64,000 bases of DNA, taken from contig NW_022098001.1 in assembly GCF_002288925.2 (NCBI RefSeq), positions 16,832,256-16,896,255 on the forward strand, given 5' to 3'. Origin of the DNA: Delphinapterus leucas (Eukaryota > Chordata > Mammalia > Artiodactyla > Monodontidae). Below, piece after piece: positions 54,581-64,000 of this stretch. Position 1 is the first letter of the stretch; each line of letters opens with the position of its first letter. The position numbers were made by a program, and so were the translations under genes. The notes beneath the pieces were generated by a model that saw only the letters and a program-made list of their open reading frames with translations, did not search any database and was not told the origin of the DNA.

Positions 54581-57500
54581 ATGGTAATAGGAACATACAT
54601 ATCGATAATTACCTTAAATGTAAATGGATTAAATGCTCCAACCAAAAGACATAGATTGGCTGAATGGATACAAAAACAAGACCCATATATATGCTGTCTA
54701 CAAGAGACCCACTTCAGACCTAGGGACACATACAGACTGAAAGTGAGAAGTTGGAAAAAGATATTCTATGCAAATGGAAATCAAAAGAAAGCTGGAGTAG
54801 CAATTCTCATATCACACAAAATAGACTTTAAAACAAAGACTATTACAAGAGACAAAAAAGGACACTACATAATGATCAAGGGATCAATCCAAGAAGAAGA
54901 TATAACAATTGTAAATATTTATGCACCCAACATAGGAGCACCTCAATACATAAGGCAAATACTAACAACCATAAAGGGGAAGTCAACAGTAACACAATCA
55001 TAGTAGGGGACTTTAACACCCCACTTTCACCAATGGACAGATCATCCAAAATGAAAATAAATAAGGAAACAAAAGCTTTAAATGATACATTAAACAAGAT
55101 GGACTTGATTGAAATTTATAGGACACTCCATCCAAAAACAACAGAATACACATTCTTCTCAACTGCTCATGAAACTCTCCAGGATAGGTCATATCTTGGG
55201 TCACAAATCAAGCCTTGGTAAATTTAAGAAAATTGAAATTGTATCAAGTGTCTTTTCCGACCACAATGCTATGAGACTAGATATCTATTACAGGAAAAAT
55301 TCTGTAAGAAATACAAACACATGGAGGCTAAAAAACACAACACTTAATAACCAGGAGATCACTGAAGAAATCAAAGAGGAAATCAAGAAACACCTAGAAA
55401 CAAATGAAAATGAAAACATGATGACCCAAAACATATGGGATGCAGCAAAAGCAGTTCTAAGAGGGAAGTTTATAGCAATACAATCCTTAAGAAACAAGAA
55501 CATCTGAAATAAATAACCTAACCTTATGCCTAAAGCAATTAGAGAAAGCAGAACACAAAAACCCCAAAGTTAGCAGAGGGGAAGAAATCATAAAGGTCAG
55601 ATCAGAAATAAATGAAAAAGAAATGAAGGAAACTATAGCAAAGATCAATAAAACTAAAAGCTGGTTCTTTGAGAAGATAAACAAAATTGATAAACCATTA
55701 GCCAGACTTATTAGGAAAAAAAAGGGAGAAGATTCAAATCAATAGAATTAGAAATGAAAAAGGAGAAAAAAACTGACACTGCAGAAATACAAAGGATCAT
55801 GTGAGGTTACCACAAGAAACTATATGACAATAAACTGGACAACTTGGAAGAAATGGACAATTTTTTAGAAATGCACAACCTTCAGAGACTGAACCAGGAA
55901 CAAATAGGAAATATGAACAGACCAATCACAAGCACTGAAATTGAAACTGTGATTAAAAATCTTCCAACAAACAAAAGCCCAGGACCAGATGGCTTCACAC
56001 ATGAATTCTATCAAACATTTAGAGAAGAGCTAACACCTATCTTTCTCAAACTCTTCCAAAATGTAGCAGAGGGAGGAACACTCCCAAACTCATTCTACAA
56101 GGCCACCATCACTCTGATAGCAAAACCAGACAAAGATACTGCAAAAAAAGAAAACTACAGGCCGATATCACTGATGAACATACTTGCAAACATCCTCAGC
56201 AAAATACTAGCAAACAGAATCCAACAGCACATCAAAAGAATCATACATTATGATCAAGTGGGGTTTATCCCAGGAATTCGAGGATTCTTCAATATATGCA
56301 AATCAATCAACATGATACACCATATTAACAAATTGAAGGAGAAAAACCGTATGATCAACTCAATAGATGCAGAAAAATCTTTAAACAAAATTCAACACTG
56401 ATTTATGATAAAAAAAAAAAAAACCCCTCCAGAAAGTAGGCATAGAGTGAACTTTCCTCAACATAATAAAAGCCATTTTTGACAAACCCACAGCCAACAT
56501 CATCCTCAATGGTGAAAACCTGAAACCACTTCCACTAAGATCAGGAATAAGACAAGGTTGCCCACTCTCACCACTATTTTTCAACATAGTTTTGGAAGTT
56601 TTAGCTACCGCAATCAGAGAATAAAAAGAAATAAAAGGAATCCAAATTGGAAAAGAAGAAGTAAAGCTGTCACTGTTTGCAGATGACATGATCCTATACA
56701 TAGAGAATCCTAAAGATGCTACCAGAAAACTACTAGAGTTAATTAATGAATTTGGTAAAGTAGCAGGATACAAAATTAAGGCACATAAATCTCTTGCATT
56801 CCTATACACTAATGATGAAATATCTGAAAGTGAAATTAAGAAAATACTCCTATTTACCACTGCAACAAAAAGAATAATATATCTAGGAATAAACCTACCT
56901 AAGGAGACAAAAGACCTGTATGCAGAAAATTATACAACACTGATGAAAGAAATTAAAGATGATACAAATAGATGGAGAGATATACCATGTTCTTGGATTG
57001 GAAGACTCAATATTGTGAAAATGACTCTATTACCAAAAGCAATCTACAGATTCAATGCAATCCCTGTCAAACTACCACTGGAAATTTTCACAGAACTAGA
57101 ACAAAAAATTTCACAATTTGTATGGAAACATAAAAGACCACGAATAGCCAAAGCAATCTTGAGAAAGAAAAACGGAGCCTGAAGAATCAGGCTCTGTGAC
57201 TTTAGACTATACTACAAAGCTGCAGTAATCAAGGCAGTATGGTACTGGCACAGAACCAGAAATATAGCTCACTGGAACAGGATAGAAAGCCCAGCAATAA
57301 ATCCACCCATATATGGACACCTTATCTTTGATAAAGGAGGCAAGAATATACAGTGGAGAAAAGACAGCCTCTTCAATAAGTTGTGCTGAGAAAACTGGAC
57401 AGCTACATGTAAAAGAATGAAATTAGAACACTCCCTAACACCATACACAAAAATAAACTAAGTATGGGTTAAAAACCTAAATGTAAGGGCAGACACTATA

Positions 57501-58395
57501 AAACTCTTAGAGGAAAACATGGGCAGAACATTCTATGATATAAATCACAGCAAGATCCTTTTTGACCCACCTCCTAGAGGAACAGAAATAAAAACAAATA
57601 TAAACAAATGGGACCTAATGAAACTTAAAAGCTTTTGCAGAGCAAAGGAAACTGTAAATAAGATGAAAAGACAACTCTCAGAATGGGAGAAAATATTTGC
57701 AAATGAAGCAACTGACAAAGGATTAATCTCCAAAATTTACAAGCAGCTCATGCAGCTCAATATCAAAAAAACAAACAACCCAATACAAAAATGGGCATAG
57801 ACCTAAATAGACATTTCTCCAAAGAAAATATACAGATTGCCAACAGACACATGAAAGAATGCTCAACATCATTAATCATTAGAGAAACGTAAATCAAAAC
57901 TACAATGAGATATCATCTCACACCAGTCACAATGGCCATCATCAAAAAATCTACAAACAATAAATGTTGGACAGGGTGTGGAGAAAAGGGAACCCTCTTG
58001 CACTGTTGGTGGGAATGTAAATTGATACAGCCAGTATGGAGAACAGTCTGGGGGTTCCTTAAAAACTAAAAATAGAATTAACATATGACCCAGCCATCCT
58101 ACTACTGGGCATATTCCATGAGAAAACCATAATTCAAAAAGAGTCATGTACCAAAATATTCATTGCAGCTCTTTTTACAATAGCCAGGACATGGAAGCAA
58201 CCAAAATGTCCATCAACAGATGAATGGGTAAAGAAGATGTGGCACATATATACAATGGAATATTACTCAGCCATAAAAAGGAATGAAACTGAGTTATTTG
58301 TAGTGAGGTGGCTGGACCTAGAAACTGTCATACAGAGTGAAGTAAGTCAGAAAGAGAAAAAGAAATACCATATGCAACATGTATGTGGAATCTAA
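54581..58395 (+). pseudogene. L1 ORF2 remnant (element B)
   Basis: It starts 58 bases after ORF1. The endonuclease motifs LNVNGLN and LQETH are in the first frame (54581-55003). A one-base loss near 54975 shifts GDFNTP to another frame, and SDHNAM appears in a third (about 55257). The reverse transcriptase N-terminal part is open at 55844-56401 ([21 protein letters not shown]) and ends in TGA. The catalytic FADD (about 56678-56689) follows an in-frame TAA near 56621. The thumb region is open at 56688-57182 and the C-terminal part at 57519-57800, with later shifts. The stop is at 58393-58395 after HVCGI. All catalytic motifs survive individually, but the frame is broken at eight or more places. 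Confidence 0.92.
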
Positions 58396-58771
58396 AAAAA
58401 AAAAAAAGGTCATTAATAACCTAGGGGCAAGATGGGAATAAAGATGCAGACCTACTGGAGAATGGACTTGAGGATATGGGGAGGGGGAAATGTAAGCTGG
58501 GACAAAGTGAGAGAGTGGCATGGACATATATACACTACCAAACGTAAAATAGATAGCTAGTAGGAAGCAACCGCATTGCACAGGGAGATCAGCTCGGTGC
58601 TTTTTGACCACCAGATGGTTGCAATAGGGAGGGTGGGAGGGAGGGAGATTCAAGAGAGCAGAGGTATGGGGACACATGTATACATATAATTGATTCACTT
58701 TGTTATAAAGCAGAAACTAACACACCATTGTAAAGCAATTATACTCCAATAAAGATGTTTAAAAAAAAAAA
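58396..58771 (+). other. Complete L1 3' UTR with G-quadruplex motif (element B)
   Basis: It follows the ORF2 stop directly and ends in AATAAAG plus an A-tail. At 58627-58645 five GGG runs are separated by single bases, an ideal quadruplex pattern. G-rich tracts in the 3' UTR are a known conserved feature of mammalian L1. Confidence 0.88.
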
Positions 58772-58989
58772 GGGCAATGGAAAATGAAGTCAAGTTAAAG
58801 ATTCAAAAGTAAGGTAGAAGCCATAATATCTGCTTATTCTTGTTCCAGTATTAACTTGTCTTGGCATAAAGTAGTTGACTACAGGGGAACCAAAGAACCT
58901 CGATAAATGCTTGCTGATCCAAACACAACACTGAAGGCTCAAGATGGTGCCTTGGCTCCCCCCTGCCATCATTTCCAATGACAAACAGA
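58772..58989. other. Short unassigned spacer
   Basis: Nothing recognised between L1 B and the MIR. Confidence 0.6.
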
Positions 58990-59345
58990 AGTGCTGTCCC
59001 ATACTTCTCATGGGTACTGTCTTGTTTATTCTCACAGCACTCCTTAGTTAAGCATTACTGTCAGTTTCAGCTGAGGAAACCAATGTCTAGAGAGACTGGT
59101 TGTAGCTGGAAGCTAAACCTTGCCTCATCTCTCACTGCTTATCCTCTCACATGCTACAGTGGAGTCTCAACTGCTTACAGCTCCTGGGGTGCTAAATTCT
59201 GTTATTCTTTCCATTTATCAGAGGGATATCGAGCCCCATGAGGCTCAAATGGTTTGCTCAGAACAACACAGTGGGGAGGTGGGAAAGCTGAGACTCCAAA
59301 CTCACACTCTTAACCACTTCACTACACTGCTTCCTACTGTCTCCT
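58990..59345 (-). mobile_element. MIR SINE material, antisense (probably two overlapping copies)
   Basis: Two antisense MIR-like series occur. The first is 'ttattctcacagcactcc', 'cagctgaggaaaccaatg'. The second is 'ccatttatcagagggatat', 'tttgctcagaacaacacag' and 'aactcacactcttaaccact'. Frames across them (58978-59491) are not genes. Confidence 0.6.
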
Positions 59346-60588
59346 CATACAGAAGCTGGCAAAAAGAATACAACATACACTTGTATAGCATATTAAAATT
59401 ACAAAACCTTCTCACACATTATCCTATTCCATTTGAACAACTTCTCCTACAGTCATTTTGTTGGACCAGAGATGAAAGTATAATAAAATGATTATGCATG
59501 AAGCCTCAAACTTAACCTTTCATAGAATAAACAGAAAAGGCAGCTGAAGTAATCGTGACTATTTTCCTCCTTCTGTATGGACTGGCAGAAGCTGGAGACC
59601 ATTGTGGATCAGCTGGGAAACTTCTCTAATCCCTCCTTATTTTCTCTCAGCTTTTTGGCAGTTTCACATTCATAGTGGACCAATTGGTCTCCTGAGTTCT
59701 GGATAAAATGTAATTTAGCTAGGAAATTTGCATACACACACTCTGTTTCTACATTGAATTATACTAGGCTAGATCCAGGCAATACCAAGTGCCAATGAAA
59801 AAGTCACCTTTGTCTTAAGACTTTTTAGCTGGTGTTTTTCATGTGTCAAAATGCTCTCTTCATGTAGCATAGGTACTTACCTGATTTTTCATAGATTGGG
59901 TAATGGTGGAGTTGGGGTTTATTCTCATAATTACAACCCTAGGATTCACCTTTCAGAGTGGTGCCATTGGAAAGAGTTCATGCAATCCTAAGTATTAAAT
60001 CAAGGCTGGACGAAGTCCTAAGAATACTGATTATTTCCATAATTATAAGTCAGCACCTACCATGAAGAACGGTTCAAAATGTAAAAAAAATATCTGGGCA
60101 GCTGAGGCCCATCTGCCAAAACACAGAGCCCTGAGCTGGTGTGGTGCTTGGTCATTTTTCACTGTGTGTGCATCTCTGCAGATGTGAAATTATGTTATGA
60201 TCAATGGATACTTCTTAGCAAATGATTTTGGTGTCTATTTAGCATGAGCCTGAGCAAGAAGACAGTCATTCTGAGGCCGACAGTGCCAAGCCCACAAAAG
60301 AGATCCTTGTGACAGGAACAAAAAATGCCTAGTTGGTCCAGGCCTCCATGGGTACTGACTGGGCTATAATGTGGTTTCTGGAATCAGTCTCATGGGCATT
60401 AAATGTCTGACAGAGGAGGGCACATGGTCGCAAAATAGAGCACCCATGTTACTAAGCTGTTGGGATAGTTATCAAAGAGCAAGGAGATAGGCATTTCATC
60501 TTTAGGGTGTCAGACCTTGGTTTAAAATCACTTGTGAGGTGACTGTTGTGGTATTTTTTGCATGGGGATTACCATCTGGTGCTTCTTA
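59346..60588. other. Unassigned sequence
   Basis: A possible further MIR scrap lies at about 59395-59475 ('ttctcacacattatcctatt'). The rest has no recognised repeat, exon or RNA gene. Confidence 0.55.
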
Positions 60589-60589
60589 C

Positions 60590-61735
60590 AATTCCCTCCC
60601 CTGCAACTACACTCCAGCCTTGTAATTGTAATTCCCAGAGCAAACCAACCTCTATTTACCCCTTGACCTTCAAATGTGCTGGTTTCTGTCTGTGGAATGT
60701 CCTTTTCCACCTCATACATACCCCTGAGTCAAGACCTTCATCCTGCAGGTCTTGGCTTTGAGATCATTTCCTTGATAAAGCCTTTCAGGACCATGTGATG
60801 CCCACAAGATTGGGGGAAGGAAATTACTTACATTCTATATTCTAATTATCTGTTTGATACCTCTCTCCACCAGTGGTTTCTAATTGAGGGATTGTGTCAG
60901 GTTTACCATTACTTCCTCAGAGTTTAACATGAAACCTTCCTACACTGTTGGTGAGAATGTAAATTGGTGCAGCCACTATGGAGGACAATATGGAGATTCC
61001 TTAAAAGACTAAAAATAGAGCTACCTTATGATCCAGCAATCCCACTCCTGGGCATACATCTGGAGAAAACAAATTCAAAGAGATACTTACACTGCAATGT
61101 TCATTTACAACAGCCAGGTCATGGAAGCTAGCTAAATTTCCATTGAGAGATGAATGGAGAAAGAAGATGTGGTGTATATATATACAGTGGAATATTACTC
61201 AGCCATAAAAAAGAATAAATTAATGCCATTTGCAGCAACATGGATGGACCTAGAGATTATCATATTAAGTGAAGTAATTCAGACAGAGAAAGACAGACAT
61301 CATACAATATCATTTATGTGTGGAATCTAAAAAATGATACAAATGACCTTATTTACAAAATAGAAATAGACTCACAGACATAGAAGACAAACTTATCGTT
61401 ACCAAAGAGGATAGCGGGGGGTGGGGGAGGGAGAGATAAATTAAGAGTTTGGGACTACCATACACACACTACTATATATAAAATAGTTGAACACCAGGAC
61501 CTACTATATAGCACAGGGAACTATATTCAATATCTTGTAATATCCTATAATGGAAAATAATCTGAAAAACAACATATATATATATACACACATATATATA
61601 TCTGAATCACTTTGCTGTACACTTGAAACTAACACAACATTGTAAATTAACTATACTTCAATTTAAAAAAAACCATGGTGCCTAGCACATAGTAGTAATT
61701 CAACAAATACTTAAAGGACAACTGAATAAAATAAA
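60590..61735 (+). mobile_element. L2 LINE 3' region, sense, split by an L1
   Basis: The left part (60590-60929) has 'gtctgtggaatgtccttttc', 'gatcatttccttgataaagc' and 'attgagggattgtgtcagg'. The terminal part (61674-61735) has 'ggtgcctagcacatagtag', 'taattcaacaaatac'. The pieces join in L2 order once the L1 3' end between them is removed. Confidence 0.7.
60930..61673 (+). mobile_element. L1 3' end, 5'-truncated, sense, inside an L2
   Basis: It begins in the C-terminal part of ORF2 ('cactgttggtgagaatgtaa', 'gatccagcaatcccactcct', 'atggaagctagctaa') and includes the ORF2 end and 3' UTR ('gtggaatctaaaaaatgat', 'tatagcacagggaactatat', 'ctatacttcaattt') with an A8 tail. It is closer to the 33786 copy than to L1 A or B. 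The G-rich tract lies at about 61414-61432 and a TA/CA microsatellite at 61574-61602. Confidence 0.87.
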
Positions 61736-62022
61736 GAGAAAACTTAATTGGTCATAACATACATCATTCTTCCTAAGACTTTTGCTAAAGCAAATAGGCA
61801 GAGAAATCAGTTGATGAACTCCATGTGGTTGAAGCAGAGATCTATATATCTTTTGAAATCTAAACTTAGAGCAGTAAGGCTGAAACCTCCCTGCAGTTAG
61901 ATCAGCACGGATAAAAATAATATCAGAAATAATATTCTGGGGTAAACGATAGTGAGAAGCTGAACTGGGAAATGTAAGTTGGAGAAAAAAACTAGGTTTA
62001 TGGAAAAAGGAATTGATTCAAA

Positions 62023-62041
62023 CTTATAAATAAATAAATAA

Positions 62042-62082
<41 letters not shown>
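62023..62082. repeat. (AAAT)n-(TA)n compound microsatellite
   Basis: Five or so AAAT units are followed by about 18 uninterrupted TA units. It is highly mutable and cruciform-prone. Confidence 0.93.
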
Positions 62083-62084
<2 letters not shown>

Positions 62085-62334
62085 CTTTAGGCTTATTGTG
62101 AAGAACTTTATCAACAACAGGAAAACATTGTAATACATACCTTGCAATAATACACATATCCAACTATTCTTAAGTTGACAGATAGTAATTGAAATATATG
62201 TACATTTTATCCCATTATCAAAAAATCATTCTGTGGCCCTTATATAGTACCAAGTAGAAATGATCATTTTACATTTTAATTAAAAAAATTACCCAAACCA
62301 AGTATATTCAGCAGATAATTTTTTTGTAAGCCAG

Positions 62335-62512
62335 TTTCTATGCCAAGCTCTATTTAGACATCTCATTCAATCCCACTGACAACTCTGTGAAATGGTTGTA
62401 ACTATCACTTAGAAGATAAAGAATTTCCTCTTAATTATTCAGTTAGTAAGTAGTAGGACTCTGATTCAAGTTTAAGTGGGTCTGATCTGAAGTCCATGCT
62501 TTTAATCACTGA
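62335..62512 (-). mobile_element. MIR SINE, antisense
   Basis: 'tatgccaagctctatttag', 'ttcaatcccactgacaactc', 'cagttagtaagtagtaggac' and 'atgcttttaatcactgatct' correspond to antisense MIR. Confidence 0.68.
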
Positions 62513-63697
62513 TCTCTGTCCAAACTGGCATATGTGTCACTAAAATATTTAGGTAAAGCAGGTATGTCCTACCAAGGGGCATAAACATTTATTTGAACCA
62601 GCCCTTATATGTTCAGAACATAAAACACTGAATTTGTAGTGTTCAAGGGCAATGTTATCTGACTCCAGGTTCTAAGCCAAGAAAGTCAGTGGCAAAAGTT
62701 ACCTTCTGGCCAAATAAGAGAGATGATTCATTTTGTTTTGACTGCTTCTTTGGCTGAGAATCCTGATTCATGAAAGTAAATTAATGCAAATCATAGTGAT
62801 ACACATTAAGAACTCAAGAGATAACGTTAGGGTAAATCAAATTCTAATAATAGCTGAGAAATTTTTGTTAGGGTCTCTCAGAAAATGCATGTTTAGTTCC
62901 CAATTCAATATTTTTTTTAAGATATGCCTTACTGACAAATCTCTGAATAGTTTTTAGAAATATTTACAATCTGAGGAATGGCATCTCAATATTACAAATC
63001 TACTCAAGATGATTATTTGATTTTCCTTAGGATTGTTAAGCATGCTATGTGTGACTAGCTTCCTAAAAGTAACATTGCCCAAAAGAAAAACTAGGCACAT
63101 ATATTCAAACTCACTTCTTAGTTCATTTTAACTTCTTAGTTAAATTTAGTAACTCTCCTGAGGAATGTCTAATATTTGATTTCCAGTTACTAGATGTTCT
63201 TTTGTTTCTTATGATGTGATCTTTTTGGAGTTCTAACTGGTTACCAAAGAAGATCCATGATTAGCTTCATATTTTGTGATCTCACTAGTCTTCTACTTCT
63301 TTCCACTCTCTCCACAGAGCTCTAAGATGAGTTAATTTCATGGAACATTATTGAATGCAATCAGAAAGAAGGATCCTTATGGGGAAAGGGTTAATAATAA
63401 TACCTCTTCCTATTTATAGGTCAAGGCATCAAAGTCAAAAATCATCTTGATCAAAGAATACAAATTGACTACTTAAGTAGCATGCACTGTCTCATGTAAC
63501 TCAAAAGCTTATAAACCAAATCTCCCCAGTGCTTATATTTTAAAACCAATAATATACAGTATTTTAAAACTCTATAATTCTATCAGCTACTTTTATACAA
63601 GCATCCTAAATTATAGGTATAATTGGTAGGCAGACAGTGAATAGAATGAATTAACTCTTACATAGAACAAATTTAATTTTTTTTTAATTGGTGCATA

Positions 63698-63740
63698 CCT
63701 GAAACTAGCACGGCATTGTGGATCAACTATACTCCAATAA
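63698..63740 (+). mobile_element. 43-bp L1 3' terminus between direct repeats
   Basis: 'cctgaaactagcacggcatt' through 'ctatactccaataa' is exactly the last 43 bp of the local L1 3' UTR. It is flanked by 20-nt direct repeats (63678-63697 and 63741-63760, T8-AA-T/C-TGGTGCATA) that match at 19 positions, which marks an extremely short insertion. No separate A-tail is seen. A 68-codon frame at 63716-63922 is chance. Confidence 0.85.
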
Positions 63741-63760
63741 TTTTTTTTAACTGGTGCATA

Positions 63761-64000
63761 AAGTGTCAGAATCACAATGACATTTATATGGTTTTGTACA
63801 GTGCCACAGTGCTATCCAGAATATCATCTTGGTCTTGGAAGATTGCTATAGGCATTTATATCCCAACTATTTCTCTTCAGCACAAGGGCAATGTTCAGAA
63901 GTATCCTAGGAAGGATCCCTGACTGTTCAGGAGTTCACAGAATTCGACAGGGCCAGGGCAATGGATAAAACGTTTCTCAGGTGTTGATGATACCCCGAGT
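63761..64000. other. Unassigned sequence at the right edge
   Basis: No repeat, exon or RNA gene is recognised in the last 240 bp. Confidence 0.55.

Larger units (their letters stand above)
51633..58771 (+). mobile_element. L1 element B, near full length
   Basis: It extends from an L1 5' terminus (AGCTTCAAGATGGTGGAAG) to 'caattatactccaataaag' and an A11 tail. The 7.1-kb length equals a complete element. It carries a 5' UTR of about 2.0 kb, ORF1 (53655-54522), ORF2 (54581-58395) and a complete 3' UTR. No SINE has inserted. Both ORFs have frameshifts and stops. No convincing target duplication was found by eye. It lies 3.1 kb beyond element A in the same orientation. Confidence 0.9.
61736..63677. 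other. Unassigned AT-rich sequence with a TA microsatellite and a MIR
   Basis: Apart from the microsatellite (62023-62082) and the antisense MIR (62335-62512), nothing is recognised. The hydrophobic 88-codon frame at 61897-62163 is a by-product of the TA repeat. Confidence 0.6.

Noticed and set aside
51610..58790. Target-site duplication for L1 B ('agagcatgggaaggga' against 'agggcaatggaaaatga')
   Set aside because: Too many mismatches and the offset is ambiguous. I do not claim a duplication.

Overview
This window reads as mammalian, non-coding DNA, most likely from a cetacean (whale or dolphin). The main evidence is the SINE content. Three copies of a tRNA-derived SINE of the CHR-1 type and four of the related CHR-2/Bov-tA type sit among artiodactyl-type L1 elements, and no BovB or Bov-A repeats were noticed, which argues against a ruminant. 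Hippopotamus is the main alternative. Ancient mammalian repeats (MIR, L2, MLT1 LTRs, hAT and Tigger DNA transposons) fill much of the rest. I found no exon, protein-coding gene, tRNA, rRNA or CRISPR that I could support. Every open reading frame with recognisable homology belongs to a decayed L1. The window is an intergenic region or part of a large intron.

Layout. 0-5.8 kb is a dense nest of old repeats: an LTR fragment, L2-like pieces, a 0.67 kb terminal-inverted-repeat element, an L1 3' end, a CHR-2 SINE and an antisense MLT1/MST LTR. 5.8-31 kb is AT-rich and mostly unassigned, with scattered MIR, L2 and hAT relics, short tandem duplications, polypurine tracts, a CCAAT-box cluster near 21.1 kb and a CpG-retaining block at 23.1-24.1 kb that is the best candidate for a conserved regulatory element. 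31-40 kb is layered: an L1 with a perfect target-site duplication inside an L2, a CHR-1 SINE inside an ancient L1, and an LTR inside an MLT1. That LTR is the same family as the one at the left edge, in opposite orientation.

40.5-58.8 kb is dominated by two near-full-length L1 elements in the same orientation. Element A (40519 to about 48500) has a G-rich, minisatellite-bearing 5' UTR, two SINEs inside ORF2 and a composite 3' end. Element B (about 51633-58771) has a different, CpG-rich 5' UTR and an intact 3' UTR with a strong G-quadruplex motif. Both have frameshifts and stops in ORF1 and ORF2, so neither can move on its own. 58.8-64 kb returns to ancient repeats, with an L1 3' end splitting an L2 and a 43-bp L1 scrap flanked by about 20-bp direct repeats.

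No previously unknown gene system is visible. The interest lies in retrotransposon history: the 5' UTR difference between the two L1 lineages, a possible 3' transduction, the nested-insertion chronology, and a few palindromes and candidate regulatory blocks. Family names were assigned by recall of consensus sequences, not by a database search. Boundaries of old elements are approximate.
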